Shown: piece after piece, positions 54,695 through 62,761 of the stretch
Layout of the letters: each line of letters opens with the position of its first letter
Position numbering within the stretch: position 1 is the stretch's first letter
Origin: a virus
IMG/VR virus record: IMGVR_UViG_3300009370_001679
Location: 1 to 64,000 of that record
Length of the DNA: 64,000 nucleotides
Reading direction: 5' to 3' (one strand)
Made by a program: the position numbers and the translations under genes
Notes under the pieces: generated by a model
What the model saw: only the letters and a program-made list of their open reading frames with translations
Database searches by the model: none
Told to the model about the DNA's origin: nothing

Positions 54695-55490
54695 TGATGA
54701 ACTCCTTCCACTCGCAAACATTGTCGGGATTGTCAGAGGCCATAAGCTCAACCTTTTCAATAAAGTTAATTCTAACCTTCTCTTTAGTTTTAGGGTCTAC
54801 CAACCCCTTATTGCCATCAAGAAACTTATATACGGCTGACTGGAATATCATACCGTTCATTTTTTCGTATGGTTTCACAAGCACTAAACGCTTCATATCT
54901 ATATTCATTCTGTCGTCTATCTTTTCAAATAGGTTTTCAGGTATATCCTCCCCAGAAGTTGTTACAAAAACCCAGCCATTCTTAGCATGTCTAAACGCTT
55001 CACCCACTAGAAATAAGTCCATCTGACCAACGAGGCTCAGCACAATATGGTACTCGGTTTCTTCAAAGTCAAATTCGGTAGCAAGCAGAGCCTGTATCTC
55101 TTCGTTGTATTCAACGCCCGGATTAATAATGACTATGTATCGAGGCGCGCCACGGGTTTGGTTTTTAATTTGCTTTATTGTATACTTAAGGTCTTCTATG
55201 GCGTTATCAGAGCCGGTATCTAGAAACACAAACATCCCAATACGTGGAAAAACCTCACTAAGAACTGTTTGTCTTAAATTCTTCTTCTCTTCTTTAGACA
55301 GAACCTTCTTCCACTCTTTAGGTCTATAGGTATTACAAAATCTATCGAAAACAAACTCAAACTTGCCTCCTTCAGTTTTTCCAGCCTTTTCCGGATTTAG
55401 CAACTCCACTCTATTTAGCTTGCAGCCGATTTGCTTTTTATTTCTATACTCGGCAAATACGCAGCCTTTGCAATGTGTCTCAACCCTCAT
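54681..55490 (-). CDS. Glycosyltransferase-like protein with N-terminal Cys cluster
   Basis: This 269-residue protein has Cys7, Cys10, Cys23 and Cys52 in the first 55 residues (CKGCVFAE, GCKLNRVE, FCNTYRP), a likely zinc or Fe-S site. The following 200 residues look like a GT-A fold, with MFVFLDTGSDNAIEDLKYTI, RYIVIINPG and WVFVTTSGEDIPENLFEKID. A standard DxD is not obvious, so catalysis is uncertain. A scaffold or acceptor-binding role for the metal site is a guess. Confidence 0.55.
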   Translation of the reverse strand: MRVETHCKGCVFAEYRNKKQIGCKLNRVELLNPEKAGKTEGGKFEFVFDRFCNTYRPKEWKKVLSKEEKKNLRQTVLSEVFPRIGMFVFLDTGSDNAIEDLKYTIKQIKNQTRGAPRYIVIINPGVEYNEEIQALLATEFDFEETEYHIVLSLVGQMDLFLVGEAFRHAKNGWVFVTTSGEDIPENLFEKIDDRMNIDMKRLVLVKPYEKMNGMIFQSAVYKFLDGNKGLVDPKTKEKVRINFIEKVELMASDNPDNVCEWKEFINGTA

Positions 55491-55917
55491 TATTGCTTCT
55501 CCTTGCTGTTATGATTGATTGCATAGTTTCACTACTGATAAATTGCTCTTCTATCCTTAGTCCCAGTTCCTCCAGCCTATCTGCTATGGTCTCTATATTT
55601 AGGACAGAGGCTATCGAACCAGATGTATCAAACAGTAAGTCATTTATGTCTTGAACGCCCATTCCCATCTTGTTGTAATGGTGGCATATCATGTCTATAT
55701 CTTTTTCATAAATAATTATCCTGCCGTTAATCCTAAGTTTTGACACAACCTTATTCAGTACTGGGCCAAGTTCAATATATGGAAAAGAGGTGAGCATTGA
55801 GTCTATAATGATTTCTATGGCTTCTGAATCATCGACAAAAAGATCAATTGATGATATATCGCTCACCCATATATGATTTGACTCAGAGGGTTTCCTGTTA
55901 GACAATATGATTTTCAT
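55480..55917 (-). CDS. Methyltransferase-like protein lacking the SAM loop
   Basis: This 145-residue protein resembles the C-terminal part of class I methyltransferases: IELGPVLNKVVSKLRINGRI, then IIYEKD and a late strand (EEQFISSETMQSIITARR). The glycine-rich SAM loop expected at the start is absent (residues 1-40 are KIILSNRKPSESNHIWVSDI and an acidic strand). It may be a decayed copy, a partner subunit, or a protein that kept the fold for another use. It is in frame and coupled to both neighbours. Confidence 0.45.
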   Translation of the reverse strand: MKIILSNRKPSESNHIWVSDISSIDLFVDDSEAIEIIIDSMLTSFPYIELGPVLNKVVSKLRINGRIIIYEKDIDMICHHYNKMGMGVQDINDLLFDTSGSIASVLNIETIADRLEELGLRIEEQFISSETMQSIITARRSNNEG

Positions 55918-55919
55918 GT

Positions 55920-56942
55920 TTATTTCCTGTAATTTTGTATAACGTTAAAAAATTGTTTATTCCAACTCTCAACAAATCGGTCTAGATTGAACTCATTTAT
56001 AATTGTGGCTTTTGCGTTGTCTCCCAATCTTCTGGCTTCGTCAGGATTGTTAAGGAGATACTCGCAATGACTCCTAAGCTCATCTTTTGTGTTGCCGAGA
56101 AGACCGTTTTCTCCGTCCTGTATAATTTCGGGTATCATACAGTTGTTGGTGCTAACTATAGCGCACCCGCAAGCCATAGCCTCCATTAATACTGTTGGTA
56201 CGGGAGAGTGAATAGATGTGTTCAGAAAGATAGAAGACTTCTTATACTCTTCTCTTAAGACCTCAAGACTGGAAGCGGGTTCAGATAATCCGGGACTGCT
56301 GCCAAGAACTTTTATGGGAAGTTGATCGGGAGAGTTAAATCCAACTGTTTGTTGCCATAGGTTCCAGCCACAGCACCAGTCCCTGTTTGGCCAATCGTTG
56401 ACTACAGATATACAGACATTTTCGCGGTCATATGAATCGCCACCGCTCCAGAAATCAGTATCTATTCCATGTTCAATAAAAGAAGTAGTGTTGGATAAAT
56501 TTTTCCCCCATTCCTCCATATTGTATCGAGATATAAAGCTGTCATGATCGACCTCAATAGCATTAAAGCTAGCAATCTGTGAACTAACATCAAACCGAAT
56601 ATCTGGTAAAACATGTGTGTGTCGCAAGATAGGTATATTGAAAAGCTGTTGAATTTGTTTGGCGGTCATAATTCTTTCGCAGCTTGTGTGGCAAAGAATT
56701 AAATCAAAGTTAATATGCCAAGGCACGATATCAATCTCTTGATAGTTTGTGGGAATTAAGCCATAGTCTGTATTCCATGTTTTTCCATGATTCATAGAAT
56801 AGAAATTATGTCCTGTTTTGCATAGACCCTGTTCGTATCTTTCGTGCGTACAAAATGTCAATATATTAAGCGCATCTCCTTCGCTTAAGGTAGACCTTCT
56901 CATCATAGACCTTACAGACTGTTGGCTCGCGGTACTACTCAT
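55920..56942 (-). CDS. GT4-like glycosyltransferase
   Basis: This 340-residue protein is a GT-B enzyme: a donor domain with IEHGIDTDFWSG, IKVLGSSPGLSEPASS, and the nucleotide-binding VLMEAMACGCAIVSTNNCMI, in which Glu contacts the ribose as in GT4 members, and a final helix (NLDRFVESWNKQFFN). The N-terminal acceptor domain starts with ALNILTFCTHERYEQGLCKT. The start shown overlaps the upstream gene by eight bases. Sugar unknown. Confidence 0.8.
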   Translation of the reverse strand: MSSTASQQSVRSMMRRSTLSEGDALNILTFCTHERYEQGLCKTGHNFYSMNHGKTWNTDYGLIPTNYQEIDIVPWHINFDLILCHTSCERIMTAKQIQQLFNIPILRHTHVLPDIRFDVSSQIASFNAIEVDHDSFISRYNMEEWGKNLSNTTSFIEHGIDTDFWSGGDSYDRENVCISVVNDWPNRDWCCGWNLWQQTVGFNSPDQLPIKVLGSSPGLSEPASSLEVLREEYKKSSIFLNTSIHSPVPTVLMEAMACGCAIVSTNNCMIPEIIQDGENGLLGNTKDELRSHCEYLLNNPDEARRLGDNAKATIINEFNLDRFVESWNKQFFNVIQNYRK

Positions 56943-58041
56943 ATAACAACTCCTTTAGTTTTTTGCCAATACACTTTATATCGTATTCTCTAGCCTTAGC
57001 CATAGAATCATCTTTTTTGGCATTGTATTCTTTTGGGTTATTCTTGTAAGTCTCATAAGCCACCCTCATTATAGAGCATAGCGACTCCAAGTCTGGCTCC
57101 ATCCATCTGGTAAGCGATGTATACACACTGTCCATCGAGTCTGTTGCCATGTAGCATGGGGCTGGAGACGATGGAACTTTCCACCCCACACAGAAATCAT
57201 CCATACCAGTATTAGCTGTATGTATAACAGGTATGCCCATAGCCATAGACTCTAGTGCCGGTATGCACCAAGCCTCTCCAAAACTAGGCATAACAAAACA
57301 GTCGCACTTATCCATCAGTGAGTGTAGGTGCCTACTTTCCAGATGCCCTGTTATAGCAATTTCTTTTCTGTAGTTCTTTCTTATTTTAAGCGCTCGTCTT
57401 ACATTGCCTGAAAGGGTGTCGAAATATTTAAGCGTCTCATCGTGACTATATCCCGGCTTACTCAGCTTCAAGAATAGGTTAACAGGTTCTGACGGGTGAA
57501 ACTCTGTATGAAAAGCCCGTAACAAAGTTTCAATATTTTTTCTCTTGACCATCTCCCCGACAAAGCAGAAGTTAAAACACCCACTAAACTCCCCTACGTT
57601 TGCGCAGTCTTCTATGTTTTGATAATCTTCCATAGGTAGACATAGCGGTGCTAACTTAACGGGGATTGTTACTCCGCTTTTCTGGGAGGCTGTTATCATC
57701 TGATTGTTAGGAACCCACGCTTCGTCAAGCAAGTTTATATGTTTGTGCCACATAGTCTCTGAAAAAGTCGCTGTTTCAGTATAGAAGATACCTATGTTTT
57801 TGAATCTTGAGTTGTAAGAGTATAGCGGCGGAAGTGTGTGTTGAATACAAACATCTACGCCCTGTTCGCTCTGCCCCTCTAACTCCGCAATTCTTTGGTT
57901 GCTAGTATTGTGCGAGTCATTAAAGGTGATAGCTCTAGGCACAACATTTACTCCAGCAGAATCTAAAGCCAATATATTATTGAAGCAAGCGTTTCCCCAC
58001 CCCGTTCTGTCGTTATAGTTTCCTATATAGAGAACTTTCAT
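56935..58041 (-). CDS. GT4-family glycosyltransferase
   Basis: This 368-residue protein has a full GT-B architecture: KVLYIGNYNDRTGWGNACFN at the start, CFNFCFVGEMVKRKNIETLL (the family G-x-x-x-x-K-N) and the donor-binding PALESMAMGIPVIHTANTG. The length is typical for a family member. It overlaps the next gene upstream by four bases. A mannosyl- or glucosyl-type transferase is likely, but the sugar is not known. Confidence 0.9.
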   Translation of the reverse strand: MKVLYIGNYNDRTGWGNACFNNILALDSAGVNVVPRAITFNDSHNTSNQRIAELEGQSEQGVDVCIQHTLPPLYSYNSRFKNIGIFYTETATFSETMWHKHINLLDEAWVPNNQMITASQKSGVTIPVKLAPLCLPMEDYQNIEDCANVGEFSGCFNFCFVGEMVKRKNIETLLRAFHTEFHPSEPVNLFLKLSKPGYSHDETLKYFDTLSGNVRRALKIRKNYRKEIAITGHLESRHLHSLMDKCDCFVMPSFGEAWCIPALESMAMGIPVIHTANTGMDDFCVGWKVPSSPAPCYMATDSMDSVYTSLTRWMEPDLESLCSIMRVAYETYKNNPKEYNAKKDDSMAKAREYDIKCIGKKLKELLYE

Positions 58042-59690
58042 CGTTGCCCTCCTTGGATTTTATTAGCCCTAATTTTTTCCCACTCGTTGTGCATCTCTCT
58101 CATTTTGGCCATATGGGTATATGCCAAGTTGACATCAAACTTACCCCAATTTCTTATGTTGTTGTTGAGGTGTGATTCATTGAAATAGAAATCAACATTT
58201 GTACTACTAGCGGTACACTTATACGTAATATCCCTCAGTGTTCTTTTCCACATATGGTTGCCAATCCAGTCTGGTCTTCGTAGAACATGACTAAAGAGGA
58301 AATCTACCTGCTCTTTGATGCTAAGGTTTGGCGGGATTTCAGTAGCGGATGGTAATATTCTTGGAGCGGAAAGCCATGTCTCGGCGTGATTTCTAACTGG
58401 CGTCTTCTCAAAATAATCTGCCCATTTGCTCGCAGTATCATCCCAGCTATATCGAGAAAGCGTGCTCTGCCTCATGTTATAGCCCGCCTGTTTACGTTTT
58501 TCATCGCTGGTATTGTAGAGGTCAGTAATATGCTGTAGCGCTACTTTGTTATCTGGGATAGCCCTATTACACCCCGTCTCACATTCCATTTGAAGGTAGC
58601 TTACCGGAACCTTGAAAGCCCCAATATTGTCTGCGACAGACTGCATAGCGGAATAGTCAACGGTAATGACGGGAACTCCCGACTGAGACGCTTCTAGTTG
58701 GGGCATGCCAAACCCTTCACTATTTGCATATTGTATATATACATCAAACAGGCTGTATATTTGCGCAAGTTCATCTCTTTCTATTTTATTGTTTATGCCA
58801 ACAAGCTCTCTTGTAAAGTTTGCGCACTGATAGCAATGATTAATAACATCATTAAAAAATGAGGCATTAATATGACCGCACTTCTTGCACCTGTATGTAA
58901 ATAAAACCCTATTGGTTAACCCATACTCTTGAAGAAGCTGAGGTATTTCCCAACCAATGTCAGGATAAGATGTGTGGCAATAAAGATATGCATTGGGAGC
59001 ATCGTTAGAGTCCAGAAACTCCCTGAATGTTTTAAACAAATCTGGAAACAGTTTTCTTCGCTGGTTCCTCATTACCGTACCAAGAATAAACGAATCTTCA
59101 GCTAGCCCAAAATTTAATTTATGCGAGATCTTGTCATGAACAATATCAAACTCCTGACTAGCACAGGGAGATGCTATATCTATAAAGTTCAAATCTTGGC
59201 ATTGCCCTAAGAGAACATCTTTGCCGAACTCGGAGTACGCAAACACGGCGTCTGCACTAGCGAAGGTGTCCATCCACTGGTTGTTTTGGGGGGCGGCGTC
59301 TACTGTCGGCATTATGCACCAATTAAAGAAATCTCGAAACGGAGTTCTTTGCTGGAATTCAAACATCCACCAGTCTCGTATGTCTACAACAAAGTCGGGC
59401 ATAAAGTCTAGCAAGACATGATTAAATGTATACTCACCAAATTCATACGATGGCTGTGACTTGTACTCATCCCACTCTGGACTGCCTTTTACGGGCTGGT
59501 TTGGAAATATAGTCCAATTACAGTTCTTGGCCTCTTTATTTGCCCTTGCTTGGTCTACATAACAGGCAAGCTCGGCAACCTCAAATCTAGGGTCTACACT
59601 CAGGCGAGAAAGAACCTCTTTTGTATATACAGAATACCCTGTAGGCAAGAAGTGTCCCTCTGAGCAGAAAAGTATTTTTTTACGTCTCAT
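58038..59690 (-). CDS. GT4-like glycosyltransferase with inserted zinc ribbon
   Basis: This 550-residue protein begins with KILFCSEGHFLPTGYSVYTK and has LGTVMRNQRRKLFPDLFKTF for the donor-domain start and GFGMPQLEASQSGVPVITVD for nucleotide-sugar binding, a GT4 pattern. Between these, Cys268/Cys271 (CKKCGH) and Cys286/Cys289 (CYQC) form a four-cysteine zinc ribbon inserted inside the donor domain. A further 130 residues at the C-terminus are not explained. It is the first gene of the sugar cluster after the sigma factor, which it overlaps by 11 bases. Confidence 0.8.
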   Translation of the reverse strand: MRRKKILFCSEGHFLPTGYSVYTKEVLSRLSVDPRFEVAELACYVDQARANKEAKNCNWTIFPNQPVKGSPEWDEYKSQPSYEFGEYTFNHVLLDFMPDFVVDIRDWWMFEFQQRTPFRDFFNWCIMPTVDAAPQNNQWMDTFASADAVFAYSEFGKDVLLGQCQDLNFIDIASPCASQEFDIVHDKISHKLNFGLAEDSFILGTVMRNQRRKLFPDLFKTFREFLDSNDAPNAYLYCHTSYPDIGWEIPQLLQEYGLTNRVLFTYRCKKCGHINASFFNDVINHCYQCANFTRELVGINNKIERDELAQIYSLFDVYIQYANSEGFGMPQLEASQSGVPVITVDYSAMQSVADNIGAFKVPVSYLQMECETGCNRAIPDNKVALQHITDLYNTSDEKRKQAGYNMRQSTLSRYSWDDTASKWADYFEKTPVRNHAETWLSAPRILPSATEIPPNLSIKEQVDFLFSHVLRRPDWIGNHMWKRTLRDITYKCTASSTNVDFYFNESHLNNNIRNWGKFDVNLAYTHMAKMREMHNEWEKIRANKIQGGQR

Positions 59691-60159
59691 GTCTTCTTAT
59701 TTTTCCTATTGCTGAGTATAGTAAACTATAGTATTCATTCTTTGAGAGGAAAAGCTCTCCGCAAATATCTTTTCTGGTATATCCTCTCGATTTAAAATCC
59801 AGTATTTTTCTTTCCATCGGTAACAGCTTATTCTTGTACGCGGCTAACAAACTCTGGAACTCCAGCATGTGGTGATCCTCTGTGTATTCAGACGGCGTGG
59901 CTATTTCTAGTTTTGATAGGCTCTGCCAGTCGCTCTCTTTCTTTAGAAATTTTATTAGGTGGTTTCTAACAGAGGAAAACATATAATTCCTGAGTGGGCC
60001 AATTTCAGCGTCATAATTTTTAATTGCCTGTAGGGAGCCCAAAAAAGCAACCTGAAGCAAGTCCTCAAACTCATAAGATTCAGACTGATCATTAAACTTT
60101 GTAACAAGATATATAATTACATCTAGGTTGTCGTCGATGCTCGCTTTAGTTCTGATCAT
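59680..60159 (-). CDS. Phage-encoded RNA polymerase sigma factor
   Basis: This 159-residue protein has a sigma region 2 at about 31-74 (FEDLLQVAFLGSLQAIKNYD and LRNYMFSSVRNHLIKFLKK) and a region 4 at about 112-155 (LLPMERKILDFKSRGYTRKD, then KNEYYSLLYSAIGKIRR). The two are joined by a short linker without region 3, as in ECF or SigH-type and T4 gp55-type factors. It would redirect host RNA polymerase. The repeated TTTTGTGTATA motif before late virion genes is the obvious candidate target. It overlaps SSB by 14 bases and is made with the replication genes, before late expression, as expected of a late regulator. Confidence 0.85.
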   Translation of the reverse strand: MIRTKASIDDNLDVIIYLVTKFNDQSESYEFEDLLQVAFLGSLQAIKNYDAEIGPLRNYMFSSVRNHLIKFLKKESDWQSLSKLEIATPSEYTEDHHMLEFQSLLAAYKNKLLPMERKILDFKSRGYTRKDICGELFLSKNEYYSLLYSAIGKIRRHET

Positions 60160-60487
60160 TCGGTCTTTCTTTTTCGTTGAAAATCTTAAAGCTCTGTACT
60201 CTGAAATTTATTTTTTGTTTGTTTTCACCTTGTGAGTTAGTCCATTTTTGCTGCCTAGCAGAGGCGTGGATAGCGATAATCTGGCCCTTTTTACAGATTT
60301 TATGTATGGTTGTTCCTCCACTATCCCAAGCCTCGAACTCAAAAAAATCCACTCGCTTCTTTTTATTACCCTCTTTATCTCTGCGGTATTCCTCAACGGC
60401 AAGAGAAAAGGTTACAAGCTGGGTATTCCCAACATCCCTTATTTCAGGGTCGGCAGTAAACCTTCCCACAAAGTTACAGTTATTCAT
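60146..60487 (-). CDS. ssb: Single-stranded DNA-binding protein
   Basis: This 113-residue OB-fold SSB starts NNCNFVGRFTADPEIRDVGN, the usual opening (a strand, then G-R-x-x-x-D-P-E). It has the strand TQLVTFSLAVEEYRRDKEG and the core VDFFEFEAWDSGGTTIHKIC and IIAIHASARQQKW. It is shorter than bacterial SSB because it has only the OB domain. It ends ERPNDQN and lacks the acidic tip (DDDIPF) that recruits partners in bacteria. It lies between the polymerase and the sigma factor. Confidence 0.95.
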   Translation of the reverse strand: MNNCNFVGRFTADPEIRDVGNTQLVTFSLAVEEYRRDKEGNKKKRVDFFEFEAWDSGGTTIHKICKKGQIIAIHASARQQKWTNSQGENKQKINFRVQSFKIFNEKERPNDQN

Positions 60488-60533
60488 TTACAATCTCCAA
60501 TAATGTATGTATATAGAAGATTATAGCCTATTA
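60488..60533 (-). promoter_or_regulatory. Possible promoter for ssb and sigma (weak)
   Basis: This is the largest gap of the leftward arm (46 bp). On the minus strand it contains TATAAT followed by an AT-rich stretch and TTGGAGATTG, the ssb ribosome site. No convincing -35 element is seen in the preceding coding DNA, so a promoter is only a possibility. Confidence 0.25.
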
Positions 60534-62087
60534 TTACGCTTGAGACACTTTGTTAATGACCAAACTTGTATCTTTTTTGCTGGATACTTGACCAAAGGCA
60601 ACAATTGTATTGCCTTCATATAGAATTTCCTTGAATTTGCCATATGTCTCAGGAAATATAACGGCAGAGTCAAGGGTTGCTGTAGAGTCTTCCACCGACA
60701 AGAAAGCCATAATCTGGCCCGGATTTTTACCGTTCTTTGTGGCATATTCTCGCAAGGAGTTTATATGGATTGCTACGTTTACCTTGCCCGTTCTACCGTT
60801 AACTATCTCTTTACATGTACAATTAACCGCCGCACTTTGTATGGCATCAGTTTTGGAGAAGGTTAGCGCCACGCCCATATATTTGTTTTCTGCATCTGCA
60901 ATCCAGTTAGGGTGGTCAGTAAGGTCAAACGGCGGAGACTCGATAATATTTCGGACATCAAACACTTTGATTAGTCTGTTAGAATTTATCTTTAGGTTAT
61001 TTATCATGTTATCTATAGCGGCAATTATAGAATCGTCTGGATTGTAGTTATTAGACAGCCATTCTCTTTCTCTAATGGACAAGTCTCTATAGCTCTTGTA
61101 TTCATAAAGAAGGGCATTTCTATGTTTAGTATTATTTTTACCATTAAAAGCGCCAACAGTAATGAGTGCCTCAATGCATGTCTTGTTTACTTTTAGACCT
61201 AAATTAAATAGAGTGTCTAACCAAGTGAACTCAGCAAAAGTTTTGCCTAGCTTTTCTTCTAGCTCTGGAACCAAATCCAACATCTTCTTGGTTTCAGCCG
61301 TACCAACACCTTTAATGTTTGTAATGCCAAAGTATATATTGCTTTCTGCCGCAGTAAAGGATGGATAGAAGTGCCCTAGTCTGGGAGGTAGGGTCTCTAT
61401 GTCATATAGCTTTGCGTCAGACACAAGCTCTTTGATTTCCACCTGTTGGTCGGGCTTTCTTTCTGAGTGATTGAGGTAAGACTCAAAGAACCTCATCTTT
61501 CTGTGAACCTTACAGTATGCACTTCTGTAGGCGTTAACAGCATAAGAAACAGCATGAGATTTATTAAACGCATAGCGATTAGATTTTTCAATCCAGCCAA
61601 AAATTTCTTCCGCTATCTCTTTATTAAGACCCTCAGTGCTTGTCACTCCAGACAGGAAAGATTTTTTAACCTTTGCCATCAAGCCCGCTTTCTTCTTACC
61701 GATAGCCTTACGGAGGTTGTCCGCTTCTTTTAGATCGAATCCAGCAAGCTGCTGGGCAATTTTCATGGACTGCTCTTGGTATACAAGAACCCCATAGGTT
61801 TCACTAAGGATTGGCTCAAGGCTCGGATGAAGATATTTGACTTCATCAATACCAGCTTTCCTATCTACGTAGTGCTGAGTCATGGACTTGCCCTCAGTAA
61901 AAGCCTTTAGACAGCCGGGCCTAATCAATGAAATAAGAGCCGACAGCTCTTCTATGCTACGAGGCTTAACTCGCCTCGCCCAAGACCTACCAAGTTGAGA
62001 CTCTAGCTGGAATACCCCTTTGGTTCTTCCGTCGCAAATCAAGTCCCACACTTTGTCATCATCAAAATCGTCAATATTAAATATCAT
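60534..62087 (-). CDS. dnaE: DNA polymerase III alpha subunit, C-terminal half (split)
   Basis: This 517-residue protein starts at an ATG that overlaps the sulfotransferase stop (ATGA), with GGGAAGAAG upstream. It aligns by eye with the second half of DnaE: GVFQLES (24-30), LISLIRPG, YGVLVYQEQSMKIAQQLAGF (98-117), RKAIGKKK (126-133), FNKSHAVSYA (174-183), a helix-hairpin-helix IKGVG (258-262), and an OB-like end. It thus supplies fingers, DNA-binding and OB parts. It lacks the PHP and palm domains, which lie on a separate gene at the right edge of the window. The tau-binding C-terminal region of bacterial DnaE is not evident. Confidence 0.9.
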   Translation of the reverse strand: MIFNIDDFDDDKVWDLICDGRTKGVFQLESQLGRSWARRVKPRSIEELSALISLIRPGCLKAFTEGKSMTQHYVDRKAGIDEVKYLHPSLEPILSETYGVLVYQEQSMKIAQQLAGFDLKEADNLRKAIGKKKAGLMAKVKKSFLSGVTSTEGLNKEIAEEIFGWIEKSNRYAFNKSHAVSYAVNAYRSAYCKVHRKMRFFESYLNHSERKPDQQVEIKELVSDAKLYDIETLPPRLGHFYPSFTAAESNIYFGITNIKGVGTAETKKMLDLVPELEEKLGKTFAEFTWLDTLFNLGLKVNKTCIEALITVGAFNGKNNTKHRNALLYEYKSYRDLSIREREWLSNNYNPDDSIIAAIDNMINNLKINSNRLIKVFDVRNIIESPPFDLTDHPNWIADAENKYMGVALTFSKTDAIQSAAVNCTCKEIVNGRTGKVNVAIHINSLREYATKNGKNPGQIMAFLSVEDSTATLDSAVIFPETYGKFKEILYEGNTIVAFGQVSSKKDTSLVINKVSQA

Positions 62088-62761
62088 TCAACTTCTTCCC
62101 ACCTTGCTGTAAATTCCTTAAATTCCTTTTGTAGCCCTTTTATCGTCTGATTATCAAATATATTTTGAGCGGTTTTAGGTTCTGGATTTTGAATATGGGC
62201 GCCATGAATCCCAGACTTGTCATCAATACAGCTAAAATCATTACCGATTTTTGCTTGAATACCCCGATGAGAACTTATGGAAAAATCTCTTTCTATTAAA
62301 TCTCTACGCTCTTTATCTATGGTGCTATTGAAACGATTCTCTAGCTTTTTAAAAATATAGTCAAAGTTATTCCAAAAGGATTCATACTTAAGAATAACAA
62401 CATCTTTACCATCATCGCGAATAGAGTCAACAAACTCCCAAAAACTACGATGATGGCCTAAACTCTCATGGCAAACAGGCATATGTTCTTCTTGCTTCTT
62501 TTTTGAAATTCTCACAAGAGAAGCCGCTGTATCTATAGGGTTTCTTATAGTGCATATAGCAGGTAACTCTTTGGTGGGAAAATGACTAACCCCCTGAACC
62601 CTACATCCAAATACCCAAATATTATAGTCGATTGGATGGAAGTAGTGAACTTCAGAAAAAACATTTCTTAATATTCTATTTACTAACGTTGACCCGCTAC
62701 GAGAGATTGACCACTGTAAAACCGTTTTCTCTATGATAGGATTAAACGTAGAATTCGCCAT
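62084..62761 (-). CDS. PAPS-dependent sulfotransferase
   Basis: I choose the ATG at 62761 over an in-frame TTG at 62779, giving 225 residues. Residues 20-27 are SRSGSTLV, the 5'-phosphosulfate loop that binds PAPS. Residues 73-81 are RNPIDTAAS, the 3'-phosphate-binding strand and helix of carbohydrate and protein sulfotransferases. It would place sulfate on a sugar hydroxyl or tyrosine, most likely in the phage glycan cluster. It is unusual in lying between the two halves of the split polymerase, and the start overlaps the exonuclease end by 20 bases. Confidence 0.8.
   Translation of the reverse strand: MANSTFNPIIEKTVLQWSISRSGSTLVNRILRNVFSEVHYFHPIDYNIWVFGCRVQGVSHFPTKELPAICTIRNPIDTAASLVRISKKKQEEHMPVCHESLGHHRSFWEFVDSIRDDGKDVVILKYESFWNNFDYIFKKLENRFNSTIDKERRDLIERDFSISSHRGIQAKIGNDFSCIDDKSGIHGAHIQNPEPKTAQNIFDNQTIKGLQKEFKEFTARWEEVE

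Noticed and set aside
60610-61047. Plus-strand open frame opposite the DnaE C-terminal half
   Set aside because: It is antisense to a gene with clear conserved motifs and has no ribosome site.
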